Shown here: positions 11,501-26,500 of the stretch, in pieces
Layout: each line of letters begins with the position of its first letter
Numbering within the stretch: the stretch's first letter is position 1
Assembly: GCF_000247695.1 (NCBI RefSeq)
Contig: NW_004624751.1
Coordinates: forward strand, 23,135,822 to 23,199,821
DNA: 64,000 bases
Source: Heterocephalus glaber
Lineage: Eukaryota > Chordata > Mammalia > Rodentia > Bathyergidae
Direction: 5' to 3'
Notes under the pieces: generated by a model
What the model saw: only the letters and a program-made list of their open reading frames with translations
Database searches by the model: none
Told to the model about the DNA's origin: nothing
Program-made: the position numbers and the translations under genes

Positions 11501-14500
11501 CTCAAGGGAGGGTATAAAATGTTAATTTCAAAGGTAAGAAGAGCTTCTAACCAAACATCTAACACATTTGTATAAAGTGAAATACTTGAAATGTGTAAAT
11601 TAGTTAAGACTGGCAAAGTCATGTGGACACAATCTTTTTTTTAATACTAAGTCAGATTTGGTTTTAATTAGATATTTTTACCAGTTCAGAGAAATTTGTG
11701 AAATTTTTTAATATCTGATATTTTATTTAAATAGTCGTTGAAAGATATGTATTCCTTTTTGTGTAAGTCCTTCTGTGTATTTAACCATTCTATTGTCTTT
11801 CCAAGACAAATAAACTTTGAACTAAGACAATGTTTTGTTTGGGGTAAAACTACATGATTTTTTTTTTTAGCCCATCCATTTTTTAATTTAACAAATTCAC
11901 ATTAGACTATTGAAGAAGAGTTATATTTTTATCCTATTATAGTAAAACCTCTCACTAATTCAGAATTTATGATACTTCAGATTCAGTATTTGTGATCATT
12001 TTGAGTTTAAAAAAATCAAAGTAATTTCTTCCTCTGAATTTTCAGGGTCATACTTTTAAGGGGAAACCTGTCTAAAAATCACTAGCTTTTCAAACCAAGG
12101 GCTCAAGAAATGAAGGATTCCTTCACCGTGCCTTCAGCCTCTGGGTCCAGCAGTTAATTCTTGTATGTTAAAGGACTTTTATGTTTATGATACATTTTAA
12201 TGTAATGTTGGCCTATTTTTGAAGTATAATGTCGGTGAACACATTTTATTTATTGTAGATTTAGTTTACTCTATAATCTGTACTGCTTGAAGGTGACAAA
12301 ACTGAAGTTATACTTAAATGTTATTTGGTTAATACTTTGAGGTAAGTCACATGGACCTACCCATTCTGTTATTCCGAATTAGTGAGGTTTTACTGTCCTA
12401 ATGTTATAAAGAGTTTTAAATAATGGATGATAGAGAAACTATAGAGTCATTTAGTTATAGTATAGGAAATAATAATTTGGATCAAGTTTGTTTTACTTGG
12501 GTATTACTGAAAGTTAGATTTAAAAAAGAAAAACAAAATGATTTGGTGTTACTCTCTTTAGCATTCTAAAATAAGCAATGAAAACAGAATTGTAAGTAAG
12601 TTCTATAGATTCACATGTGTATCTGCATGTTATATACACTTGTTTAGAGTTGTAACATCACAGGACAGTGCTTTAGATTAGTTGATCTTTGAAATTCCTT
12701 CCAGATTTTCATACTGTGTGCACGGAATTTGAATCTTGATGACATAGAGGTCATATTTTAGTACTGTAATGTATAGTTTTTGATACAAAAAAGTAAATAT
12801 TCTCTTCTCTTTACACATTCCAAAGTAAAGTTTTTATGTTCTGGAATGTGGTTTTGAAGCTTTGCTTAGAATGCCAGAAGATTCAGTCAGATGTAGAAAA
12901 CGGTGGTGGCCTAAAGCAAGTTTAGTTCAGAAAATGAAAAAAAAAAAAGAAAACAAGGGGAAAAGGAATGAAAACAGAAAAGTTTGGTGGGGATAGGAGT
13001 AGGGGCAAAATGGCTGCAGGGTAAAGGGGGCCAGGAGAGATGAATGAGAATAGGCCATTGAAGTACAATATATTGAAGCCTTTATACTTTTTTAAAGTTC
13101 AGTTGCGTTTAGCAGTGTTGGTAGATAGTGTAGCTTTTCTGAGATCTATTTTAGAAATGTAAGGCACTTGTGAAGCAACTAGGAATCAATTTTAAAATGA
13201 CAAGTACTAACAATATCACTAAGTAAAATAGTTGTTAAATACTTTGCATGCAGTTATTTTTATGCAAACTAAATTTTCCCATATAAATTTAAATTTTTAT
13301 TTCTAAAACTTAAGTATCCTTTTTCATTATGTAACCAATTAGTGTAATAGGTTTTATCCCTAACCATATTCTTACCTCTGTTTTTATTAATTTAGCAATA
13401 TTGCAAACAGATATATACAGTATATAGCTTTTCAAATTTGCTTCTTTGCAGGTAGATTCTTGGTCTATCACTTCTAACAGCTGCAGATTCTTCTTTGCTT
13501 ATTTCTTTTAACAATTTTCTCTTATTCTTCCTTAGTAAATTGATTTAAATTTTGTTTTGAAGATGAATAATGGCTTAATTGCAAATTATAACACTTACAG
13601 ATGGAAGTGGAGAAAGAGGAGAAAAAGATGCAAGCAAAATCACAACTTATCCTCCAGGCTCTGTGCGATTTGACTGTGACCTCCGAGCAGTACAAGTCAG
13701 CTGCGGATTTCACCATTCAGGTAGCAGCTGGAACTTTAGGGTATAACTGCATTTTTACAGTTGCGCTAAATAAATATCTTACTTGTTTAGTTTTGATGAA
13801 TGTACCCTGTTAATTGCATGTGGTGATTAATAGTCTCTCAAGTCTATAAGAGCTTTATATTTATTTCAGAATCTATTTTAAAAACATTGGCATTACGGAA
13901 CAGGTACTGTACTTATCCAAAAATCTCACTTCTAGTCTGTCTTCTAATGGACTTGTTTTTATAATTCAAGGAATTACCAAAGATGAGATTATCTTTGACA
14001 TCCTCTTCAACTTTAAAATGATGTGGTTTTGGGCCGGGGATTTAGCTCAGTGGTTTTGACACCTGTTGCACAAGCACAAGGACCCAAGTTTGATCCCCGG
14101 TACAAAAAAAAAAAAGATGTGGTTTTTATGACATGGTCCTATTTTTTTTTAATATTCAGTAAGAAATGTATGTCATCAAATTTCTTTTTTTTATCTTAAA
14201 ATGTACAAGATAATTAAATTCTTAGTAAATTCTTAACATTCAGGTTACAGAGCTTAGGTTGTACTATTCAACTTTTGTAAAGATTAACAGTGTTAAGTTT
14301 CTTCTTTGAGATAAAAAATGTATTTGCTTGTTTTATAGAGTATTACAGGCAGTAAAGGTACTGTGCATACCATTCCATTGAAATTGTACATAATTGTGTA
14401 GAGCTCCAACCCATCTGCTGCCTATACTTATTCTAGATATTAGAGAATAGTACTTAATATGTAGTTACCCACTATTAAGATTTTACAGCTGACCAGAATC

Positions 14501-17500
14501 AATTTGTTATTAATGCTATTAAATGACATTTGTAAAAATGCATTTTTATGACCTACAAAGATAGTTTGCAGAGCCAAAATTATATTGACTTCTCATTAAA
14601 TATGAATTGATCTTGGCTTTCATTACTCATTTTAATGACTATAAATTTAAAACAATGAAGTCATACTGCTTTCAGAATGGTTGTGATAGAAATATAAAAT
14701 TATATGATGAAAAAATAAAGCTGTTTAATTTTGGTTTCAGTGGTTTTAATGGAAAATGGAGATGTCTTTACTTTCGGATATGGGCAGCATGGGCAGCTGG
14801 GACATGGAGATGTCAATTCCAGGTACTCACTCATTTTTTGTTTGAAGATATTATATTCTTACCCCTGCCCCACCCTTTTCCTTTCTGTCTTTCTTCTTAA
14901 ATCCATATTTCTAGAATTGAAATAATATTTATAGTACTGTTTTGTAATCTCTGGCCTGTGAATTCTTGGTGTTCCTTGATTTTGTGATACAGTGCCTTTG
15001 TGGGGTAGGTGATATTGTAGCTTTAAGAAGTTGATTTACATTTTATGTATTTTAAATGTGAGTAACTATAGTTATCACAAAATCCAGCCATACTTTTAAT
15101 AATCATTCTCTTTTTAAATGTTATGCAGAACAATAGGAAAAACAGAAAATATCCCTAAGTTGTATTTTTTAAAAATTTAGCAGTTAGTCTAGAGGTCAGT
15201 GTAAATGCTTACCCATAATATGCAAAGCCCAAAGTTTGATTTCCAGCACTCCAAATGCATACACAGGTGTTTGTGCATACTCACACACCACCACAGATTC
15301 AATCATATTTTTGATGTTGTCTGTTTTGAAATCTGGTCCAACATTAACAAACATAAAGTTGTTGAAGCTCTTGAATAATTTTGCAATGAAACTTACTGGT
15401 CTCTCTGATAAACTGTTTTAATTTATGCGAAATAATGAAGAACTAACTGATAAAGACTACTAGTAGTCATTTCCTAATTTCCTAGTATTCATTCTTCCTT
15501 ATTTCAGTTTAGTGGTAGTGTGTCTGCTGGTTATATGATATGACTATACAGCTGACGATTACCTTTCTCACCCTAAATTGCAGCAAGATATAGCCATGTG
15601 AACTAAAGGGTATGTGCACCTTTGGAATTAGGCTGTTAAATGGAAGGGGACATATCCTCCCCGTATTTCCTGTCCTTACCACTGGCTGGAAGACATGCAT
15701 GGTGACATGAACTGGAAAATTCATCACAGAGTTCATCATTTGGAGACCATATTTTGAGAATGACAAAGTACAAGTTAGGAATAGCTGGTGTCTCTGACAC
15801 TATAAACTGCCACATCAGCATCTTACAATTACACACCTAAGTGAGGAGTAAACTTCTATCTTAAGTCCTGTTACTTTGGCTTTTGTTACATTGGACAAGT
15901 CCATATCCAACTTAATACAGTCAGGGTGCTTTTGGTTAAAAGTAAGAGAAATCTTTCTTACTTCAGTTTTTCCTAGGAGATACCAAGACAGGATTTGATG
16001 TGTAAAGGATTATTAGGGGAAAACTGTGAAAGTTGAAGGAAAAGAGCAGTCATAGAAAGAGAGAACCCTTGGATATGATGCAGGTCTGACTCTTCGTGAA
16101 AGGAGAGAGGGTAGGAAAGTTTGAGTAGGAAAAGTCTAGATTGCAGTGCAGCTTTGAGAGAATTTGAACCAGGCCAATGAGGTGTCCTCAAACCAGAGTT
16201 GCCTTTGAAAGAGTCCTGCACTGGGCAGGAACAGGCTTGGAGTTACACATTCATTATGCTTACTTGCAGAACAGTGGCATGCCTGGAGAAAAATGGCCAC
16301 ATGGAGCCAAAGAGCCAATACCTGAGCTGTCAGTCAGCTCCTCTCCCTATAGCAGGTTTTCTTGAAGGCGATCTGAGTAATTTTTGTGTCTTTGGAAACC
16401 AGATGTATTTTTCAAATCAGAAGAGATGTAGGTAGCTTCAGGCCACACTTACTTCAGCAATACAATTTGTGCAAGAACCTTCATGGTTTTTTTACTCTTC
16501 CCTCTGCGTTGTTCTCCCTTGTAGTCAGAGTGCATAATTCCCCTCTTTTCCAGAATCAAAGGTATGCTCTGTTCTCTCATTTATATTTATATACGTCATC
16601 TAGATAATAGATAAAGCCATGATTTTTACTTTGTCTTGAACTCATCCCATTGTTATTGGGGGAATACATTATGCCATTTATATGACATAAATCAGGGGCC
16701 GGGGATTTAGCTCAGTGGTTATGCTGCCTGTCTCGAAAGCGCAAGGACTTGAATTTGATCCCCGGTACCAAAAAAAATGACATAAATCAGTGATTACGTA
16801 ATTAATATATGTGAAGAACTTGGCAACTTTTTTGTTCTTTTTCTCACTGAAGACTTAAGATATAGAAGGTGATTTATTGTCATCATCATAACTATTGTTA
16901 CTTGCCTGGAATTATTTTGTGAGTTATATAACTAAGAATGGTGCAGTGCAGTGAGATATGATAGAACTTCAATTGTGTGTGCAAAAAGGAAGGGCTCTTT
17001 TTTACAAGATTTCGTATTTGGATATCTTTCCACAAAATAATTGTTGAACAGCTGTATTTCTCCTTCCTCAGTCAGAAAGAAACTAGTGAAAACCATGACA
17101 ATACATCGTATCCCTTAGGTTATGTTTTATGTTATTTTACTATTCAATGTGAAGAATGAGCAGCATAAGCCAAGATCCTGCCACACCATTTTGAGTTGTA
17201 ATGGCTATTGAAAGGGAAGTTACTCTTGTCAGCTTTTAAAGTAAAGAAGTTGTCTAAAAACATTGCGTTGTGGTCTTGATTATACTGTGAACACTATTCT
17301 TTAAATTGTAGTAGGGCCGGGGATTTAGCTCGGTGGTTCCGGCGCCTGCCTCACAAGCGCAAGGTCCCGAGTTCAATTCCCGGTACCAAAAAAAAAAAAA
17401 AATTGTAGTGACTTCCTAAGGTGGCAGTATCACAACACTTTACTCAGTGTTTTTGAATAATTTGGATTAATCCTCATGAAATATGATAACTTTTATTGTT

Positions 17501-20500
17501 GAAACACCGTATTGGAGTTTTTTTAAAAGATTAAACTCTGGTGTGATCTGCATTAACTATCCAGAGTTGTTCTTTCTGACATAGAAAGCTTCATTTCTGC
17601 TTTCATTAATTGCCTTGTAACTGGAAGATGTGGAGTAGGTGGAGCTGAACTGAATAATTCAGTACAATCCTACCTACATGCTTTTTGTAGTAGAGTAGCA
17701 ATGTATCAAGACCACTTCTGTCATTAATACTCTATTCTGTATGGGATTTGAAAGATAAGTACCAAGAACTGTTCCTGCCTTTCAATAAAATTAGTTTGGA
17801 AAGGAGTTAGATCCCTTATAGGGAAGGATGATCCCAAGGAATAAAGTCTCTATAGCTACACAGTTAATTACCACAAAATATTTTTAGGTAGTTGAAATAA
17901 TGTATACAATTGGAGAATGTTTTTGAGAAGTTTCTGGTAATCAAGTGCTATTCATTGGAATTTACTGTATAGCACACATTAATATGTTAATTACAATAAG
18001 GTAAATATTACAGTGTACATTATAATGAAGATAGAAAAATGCTAGTGATGTTCCCTTTATGTAATGTGTTATCCTTCCAAAAGTCAGCCTTTATATTGGG
18101 TCCTGATTCTGTCACTTCATAGCTACATGACCTTGGCTAGGTCACTCAGCCTTTTCATGTCTCAGTTTTTTCCATCTGTTTAAAGGAAGTATATCTTTTT
18201 CAGAAAATTGTATAAGAATTTGAAGAGATGACTCAGGTAATTTACTTAGCACAGAGCCTAGCCTATAGTAATTGCTACCCATTATTATTTTTGTTTCTGA
18301 AAGTGAATGTCAAAAGACATATAAAGGTTTTTTTATACATTCACTTATGACATGAGTCTATGTATCCTTTATTTTGATCAGTGTGTTTCTAAATTTCTGA
18401 ATTTTGAATGCTTTTTCCATTTTCAGTAAACTCAAAGCCTGGATATTGGGAAAGAAACTACATAATGCAGATGCTTTTCTTTTCTTTTCCTTTTTCTAAT
18501 AGGATAATATTTCTGGGGTTGCTCTTTTTCTTACTCTTTCATCCTGCCCTAATAAGGTTATGTGATCACAGTGTCTGGAATCACCCAGGCAAGGTTCATG
18601 TGTTTGCTTCACCACTTATCAACTATGTGACTATAATTTCTCTAAGCTTTAATTTTCTCAACTAGGTTTACATTCCTAATCTTGTCCTCTTCCAATTCAT
18701 TTTTCATTGCAGTCTGGTAAACATTGAAGATAAATAGCTGGTTAACATTGAAGATAATAGCTGGTTAGTAATGATTACTAAGGATCATTGCTGAAATGCT
18801 TAATAAAAGTAGGAAAGGATACTAGGATGTCATTTATCTTAATAGCTATGTGTTTATTAAGTTATTATGCCAAAAGTGATTCAAGCACTTGACATAGGGG
18901 AACTTCTTTATACAGAGGAACTACATGGAGTAGATACTGTTTATTATTATTCTCTGTGTTACAGAAGAGAAAACTAAAACACAGAAAGTATGAATGACTT
19001 GTTCAAAGTTGTGATCTTGTTGCTAGGAAGTGGTAGAACAAAATTCACACCTACGCACTCTAGTTCTGAGCCTGAGCTGGTAGCCACTGCTACACTGCCT
19101 TTGAGAATGCTGTAATATTTTAACCCATTAACTCATATAATCTGAGACTATAGTTTAGTGATAAAAGTTAGAGTAGAGGATTATGTAATGAATTATTTCT
19201 TCTACTTCTTGGATTGAATCCCTATAAAGGCATTGCAATTTTTATTTTGTCCAACAACTATTTAGTGAGCAATCTCTGACATAACATTTAGTGTACAAGT
19301 AACATTTTTCCTTTTAAAACAAAAGTAGAACTAGTATTTCAGCAAAGTTAAAGATTATGTTTCCATGATTAAGGAGTAAATTCTAGAAATCTTCTAAATA
19401 ATCTCCTTATAGTCAGCATCTGTCATTCTCATCTTTGTTTTCTAGCACCTAAAATGGGGCAGGCATATAGCACCTAAATACGTATTTACTGAATATTATT
19501 ATTAGTCCTTTTCTTTTTTCTATTTTTTATTGCACTGTTTATTATTTTGTGTTTCAGTTGATTCTTATGAGAAATTGACATGATTTTATTTTTTTTAAAT
19601 AGGGGATGTCCCACTCTTGTTCAAGCCTTGCCAGGCTCTAGCACACAGGTCACTGCAGGCAGCAACCATACGGCAGTCCTCTTAATGGATGGACAGGTCT
19701 TCACATTTGGAAGTTTTTCTGTAAGGAATTTTTAAAACATTAATAATATTGCATTATAATTTATCTATGTTAGCTTTTTTCCTGGTTTCAGTGAAATTCT
19801 TGTATTATACCAGTTGCATATGCATATATTCTGCCTCTACCTCTACTATATACAAAATCTGAATGACATTCTTTCAAATAATTTTCTCTTTTACCTCAGC
19901 ATTAGAATTTACTGAATTTAACAGCTGTGTTTGAATTGGACATGTTTGTTCTATATCAAAATTCTTTAAAAATATTCAGTAATTCTATCATTTGAGAGGT
20001 TCTCATCTAATTTGTAAAGATTCATTTTTCTTAATGTAGAGAACTATTTCTATTTTAGAACTTTTTAAAAGACTAGTTTATAAAATAAAGTTTGTTTAAA
20101 TTTGTATCCTTTCTTTGTATCTGCCTGTCCTACCCCCTCTCCCCATTAAAGCTTAAAAAGACTGAAAATGAAAATGCTTTGAGAATTTTGCATAGTGGAT
20201 ATTAAAGAAAATCATCATAAGGCTGTGTTCACAAACCTGTACCTCCTCGGGTAACTGTTGAGAACTGTAGAACTTTTAAGTTTCAAAGATGTAATTTACA
20301 ATTCTTGATTTTTAAAAAGCGTAAATATGAACTTCAAAAATATCTTTTATTTGGAAATTATTTCTGAAACTTACAGAAAATTTGCAAAAATAAAAACAGT
20401 ATGTAGAACATCTATATATTCTTTAACCAGATTCACCTATTGTTAATATTTGGATCTGTTTAATATTTTGATACATTTATCTTTTATACACATTCTTTGT

Positions 20501-23500
20501 TACTTTCTGTATATGTGTCTTCAAGTGTATTTGCTTGTGTGTAAACATTTTCCCCAGTCCAGTAAGAATAATTATGTATTCTCTGACCCTTTATTCCTAA
20601 ATATTTTGTATTTTAAATACTTATATTTTGTCAGATGGCTTAGAAGTTTTTGACATTTTTCTCCCTCTGATTTATGATCAGTCATTGCATTTTTGTCTTG
20701 TGTAGTCTGCTTTTATCAGGAACATTTCCACTTTTTTGTCTACTATGACACTGAAATTTTTAAAGAACATAGTACTTCTTAAAAAATAGAGCATTCCTCT
20801 TTTTTTTATATTTGGTCTCTGATATGGTACAGAAAGGGTAAACTCAGTTAAGTGCCACTCCCTCCTGCTTCCCTGGTACTCCTGCTTTCTGCCTCCTTCA
20901 CTCTACACTTGTAGGTCTTTTCTAGTTTATTCTTTCTGTATTTCTTCCTGTAAAGATAAAGACACGAGTAAGTACATGCACACTCAAACATACCACATAA
21001 ACATACACAATAGTTATTTCCTGTCTTTTTCAGAAGGTAGTATTCTATATGTGCTCTTTTCTGCTTTGCCCTTTGCACTTTAATATATCTCCTAGAAATC
21101 ACTCCATCACTTCATAGAAATCTTTCTTTTCATCTCTACATAGTGTTTTGTTGTGGGTATGTATTATATTTAGTCAATTTCTTACGCTTAGATGTTTAAG
21201 TACTTTCCAGCATTTTTCAATGGTAATAGGAAATATTTTTAGAAGTATATCTTGAGGTTCAAGAAGTGAGGCTGCTGGGTTCAGGGTTTATGCTTGTGCT
21301 GTATATAAGATGTGAACATTCTTTTCTGTTGTGTTCACACCAGCAGCAGGTGAGAGTGCCTGTTTTTCCACAGCCTGCCACAGAATGTGTTGTCATGCCT
21401 TGTAATTTATGCCAGTCTGATGCATGAGAGCCATCAAATCCTGACTCATGTAGTATTTTAACATTAAGGGTTACACTTTCTCTTTTGGAGGATGACTTTA
21501 GTACTTTTTCTTGGTCCTCTGCACTCCTCTCTTCTTCCTGAGCTTCCCTTTTAGTGCTCTACATGTACTCAGGTTTGTAGGGGCTATCTTGATAGTTAAA
21601 GATAACTAACTTAAATGACATTATATCTGCTGTCTCCTGATACTTATTAAGGTTTAAGAAATGTAGATTTATGTGCTATGTGTGTGTTGGTTTTTATTTT
21701 GGGCATGGTGTAGGAACACTAATGGCAAGATCTGAGATCAGTTAATCATTATTTTTCTTCAGTCTCAGAAGTCCTAATTGCAAACTTTTATAAACTTATG
21801 GGTGGCTTATTGTAAACTCATTGTGAGTTGCTGTGTGGCTGTTCAGGTATCTTTTATTTTTTTCTTTTCTTCATATTAGCTGATTGGTAGTAAGGGATTA
21901 ATAGAATAACAAATTATTTTGTTTTATAAGTGTTTTGTCCAAATATCACGTGTCATTTATAAACAATAAAATCTCATTCAGCTATTTTCATCTATCTCCT
22001 TAACCTTATAAAAATTATAGATTACCCAGCAATATTGTTAATATGGCTTATTTAATTTTTTAGAAAGGACAGCTGGGCAGACCCATCTTGGATGTGCCCT
22101 ATTGGAACGCAAAGCCAGCTCCCATGCCTAACATTGGATCAAAGTATGGAAGAAAAGCCACCTGGATAGGTGCAAGTGGGGACCAGACTTTCTTACGAAT
22201 TGATGAGGCACTTATTAATTCTCATGTACTTGCTACATCAGAAATTTTTGCCAGTAAACACATAATAGGTAATACCAACAACAAAAATACCCCATCCCCC
22301 AAGCCTTTATCATGATTGATAGTAAATGATTTCTTTCCCTACGATGAGATACAGTCATATAGCTTTTGTTTTCTTTCTGTTTGAAGAAATTTAAGTGAAG
22401 CATCTAAGTTCATATGTATCTGTGTGCTAGAAGAATGGAGTAATTGAGAAATCTAGAAACCAGAATATTCTTAAGATAGGCAATGGTAGAAGTGTGAAAT
22501 AAATTGTAGTAGGATAGAACATACTGGAGTGAGGGATTTGTGTGTGTTATTTCTTATTAAGTAAATAATAGAAATTAATTTTTATGGGATATACAATGCT
22601 CAAACTTTGAAATTTTGTTAAAACCAAGATATCACTCTATACTTGTATTTATGATACCAAGAATAATTGCATAATGGAGTAGTATAGCATAGGGATTAGA
22701 AGCATGTGTTGAGGATTTAAGATGGCTAGATAGTCCTAATTCTGCCACTTAAAAGACTTTTTTTACTTAAGCTCCTTAGATATGTTTTTCCTGTGAAATG
22801 AAATGGTGATGCTATTATGTATCTTATGTGTTTTGAAGAATATAAAAAGGTAATGTATATTAAAATTATACATATTTTCCCTTTAGGCCTGGTACCTGCT
22901 TCTATATCAGAACCTCCTCCATTTAAATGTCTTCTGATAAATAAAGTGGATGGGAGTTGTAAAACTTTCAATGACTCTGAGCAAGAGGATCTGCAAGGAT
23001 TTGGTGTGTGTCTCGATCCTGTGTATGATGTAATTTGGAGGTAAGCATATGTGTTTATAAAATGTAATACATAAATAAGTTTTGATCAAATTATCCTCTC
23101 TTGCTAACATAAAATTCATATATATGCAGATTTTTCACACATGAGAACTCTCCTACTTAGTAACTTATATTGCAGCCATTTGCAGGCAGCATCTTACAGT
23201 ATAGTATAGTGGGAAAGAGCATGCATTCTGAACTATCCTGCCTAGGTTTATCCCAGGTCCATAATTTGTTTTCTCTGTCTCCTTGGAGAAGTTACTTTGT
23301 CTCTTTGTGCCTCCATTTTTCTCATTTATGAAATGAGGATAATAATAGTATGGATGCACATAGTAATAGAAATGTTTGCTATTATAATTATTTGTTTTAC
23401 TTTAGAGAGTTTGCCTGTTATTTTTGTTTGTTAATAATCCTGTCTGTATTGAATAGAATTTGTTCTATTTCTTGTTACCATAAACATCTAAGCTATTACC

Positions 23501-26500
23501 AGCTACATAGAATAAAGTATGCCAACAATACAGAATAAATAAGAAAATTGAGTCTGCTGTTTAGGAATGTGCATAATAAAACACCCATATTGATAGATAA
23601 ATGTATAGGGTTATATAAACTCCAGAAAATATAATACAGAGATAGACAAAAGTACACAAGCGACTCAAAGAAATTATATTGTACTTGTTTAAAATTTATT
23701 TGTGATGGGGGCTGGGGATTGAGTTCAGTGGTTCCGTCACCTGCTTCTCAAGTGCAAGATCCTGACTTCGATCCCCAGTACCAAAAAAAAAATTTATTTG
23801 TGGTGTTTTATATGTATAAGAGTAAAGAAAAGAGTTATATTTCTCAGAGTTCTTAGCTTTAGGAACCAGTAGAAGGCGACTGTAACTCTCTGCTACCAGA
23901 GCGGCTTATTACAAGCCTGAGCACTTTTTTCTTCCCTCTTGGCTGTGTTTGTTTGGCTGGCCCTAGTAGACAGGAATTCTGGTAAGTTGAAAGGTTTAAA
24001 TGGCATGAGTGAGAAAAGAGAGGAGACTTTATCCTCTTCCTTCTGAACAGGCCTGTTTGTATTTCAAACAGCTGAAAAGTATTTATAGGCCATAGTTTCT
24101 GTTAATTATTAGATTTGCATTCAGAATGAAGGAATTATAGTGCTTCCTATATGGCTGACCAGCTCACTTTGTCATTTGAGTATTCTATGAGAAGCTCTAG
24201 AGGCCAGGAATAGGGTTGAGTAGTGCTTTTATAGCTCCCTGGTAGCATTGTGAAGGGTAGATTAAATAACAAGAGACCTTAATGTACTGAGAACTAAAGT
24301 TAAAGTGGCTACAGTGGGATAGAATGTAGGGGATAGAGAGGAGAGTAGTAGTTGTAAAGATAGAATTGCTTGCGGTTATTTACTAAATAGAAGTAAGAGT
24401 CTTACCGAAACATGGGCTCTGATTTGGACTTAGGTGTCAGTTGATATTTGCTTGTTTTTGTTTTGTTTTTTAATTTCTATTCCTAAATAAAGTACATTTA
24501 CATTAGCAAAATAAAAATTGGAATTTTGGAATTTGCTTCTAGATACATTGACTAAGTTAGAGATAAAAGTATAACTAAACTCAGGAGTTAAGAATTTGCT
24601 TGAATTAAAGCTGTCTCCCTGGGGTCTTAACAGAACTCTGAAGTATAATATCTAGGTAGTTAAACTTTATCTTTTTCACATATGATGGTAGCAGTGAGTG
24701 GGACATAGGTTCCCAAGTGCCTGTCCAACTCCTTCATCATTTTCTCGATTGTTCCAAAAAAGATTCAAAGATGAAGGGCAGTCTCTCATAGTTCAGTAAA
24801 ACAACTGGGAGATAGTTCTCTTTAAATTGGGGTCAGAGTATCTTTCCATTATCCTGACTTTTAACTAATTTCTTTTCTTTGCATTTTTCAATAGTTCTCA
24901 CATTTTTATAGCTATCACAGGCATTGCAGATCCAGTATTAGCTTATTTTGACTTTCCTTCTGGCCTGCATCTACTTCCTTTTGTATTCTTTAGGAGCAAA
25001 CTTTTCCTGAATAATTAGAGATTTAACATCTGTAAGAAACAGATAAGTGTTAAGAATAGCAATTTTAATTTCTGCTTAAAATTTTACATAGATATAAGAA
25101 AGCAATGCAAAAGCATGTGTAGGATAAACCATCAGTCTATAGATATTTTTCTTTCCCCATACCAAATTTCACTGACCTTCTCTATAGATCAAAATTATTA
25201 TGTTTGGTTTGCATTATTTGACATTTTTTAGAAACCATGTACTTTGCCACCTTTATAAATAAAAATATAATTATTCAAAAAGTACATTTTTAAAACAATA
25301 ATATGGAGGTATTTCCTAGTCAGTAAGGAACTATGTCATTATCAAAACTGTATGGAATTCTATAGTTAGGACATACCAAATATACTTAACTGCCCATCAG
25401 TGGGCATTGTAGGTTACTTTTTAAAGTTACATTAACTACAGTGCTACAGTGAACACACACTCACACCATATATCCAAACAGTTGTGTACACATGTGAGAA
25501 TGTTTTTGCAAGATAGCTCTCAAATGGAATTGCTGAGTCAAAACATAGGCTTATGGAATGTTGATGTATTAACCTTTAACACTCGCTGTGTAAAATAATC
25601 CATATTTCCTCACACTGTCAGTACCAGTGGATAGTAACATTATTGTTTTCAGTTCTTGCTATTTTAATTTCATTTTTCCATACATAATATTAAGTATATA
25701 TTACATGGTAAGGAATGACATACAGTAAATAAGATGGTCAATGTTCTTGCGTTTATGCAAATCAAATTGTTAGTGGAGATAGAGACTATATGAAGACAAA
25801 TGACAAAAGAGGGTGCTGTGATTGAGAATAACAGTGTTGTCTCTTCCATACATCTGAGACAATGTAAGTTAAAGCCATGAAGTATGAGGGGAAAAAAGCA
25901 GGATTTGAAGGATCATAAAGAGTATTCGAAGTAGGAGGAGCGTAGTTGGCCTAAGTGCTCTCATATAAGCAAGAACTTGACAGTGCTTTAGGAATTTGAA
26001 GAAAGCCAATATAGTTAAAGCATTGTAAATGAGTAGTATGAAATAAAATTAGAAGGATAGCCACGGTAAGGACATGGAGGACATTTTAGGCTAGGTTAAG
26101 TAATTTACATTTTCTTCAAAATAAGAAGGAAGCTTTTGTAGGAATTTGAGTAGGAAATGTTAGTGACATTATACTTACATGGATAAAGGATCAGAAGGAG
26201 CAGGGTGGATGCTGATGCATAAATGCAAAGGAAAGACAATGAATTAAACTAGAGTAGGTATTGGGCAAGATGGGAGAGTAGTTGGTAACATTTTGGAATA
26301 GAACTAACTAGACTTGTTTGTGTTTTGAGGGTCTATGGAAAGGAGCTAGTCAAGGATGATTCCCCTAGTGTTCTGACTTTGATATTTGAGTAGACACTGG
26401 TGGAATTAACTGATTCAGGAAAGGCAGAGACAAGTTTTTGTCAAGACTTCTGTTTTTGACATAATAAGTTTGTGATCTAAGTGAAGATGTTAAGTGAGTA

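Larger units (their letters stand above)
8563..13600 (+). other. MYCBP2: Intron 1
   Basis: This 5.0-kb AT-rich intron contains one ID SINE (11361-11444) and a Tigger-like miniature transposon (11940-12395). The rest shows nothing I recognise. Confidence 0.8.
14823..19602 (+). other. MYCBP2: Intron 3
   Basis: This 4.8-kb intron holds two young ID SINEs, one decayed ID-like copy, three MIR copies and a short tandem duplication. 15430-16680 is unexplained but has no coding signature. Confidence 0.8.

Noticed and set aside
13601..13813. ATG-initiated frame starting exactly at exon 2
   Set aside because: It is out of phase with the MYCBP2 frame. Both phase rules and the RCC1 signature select the other frame.
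17314..17400. Possible tRNA gene
   Set aside because: It has A and B boxes but no complete cloverleaf. The oligo-A tail and target duplications identify it as a SINE.
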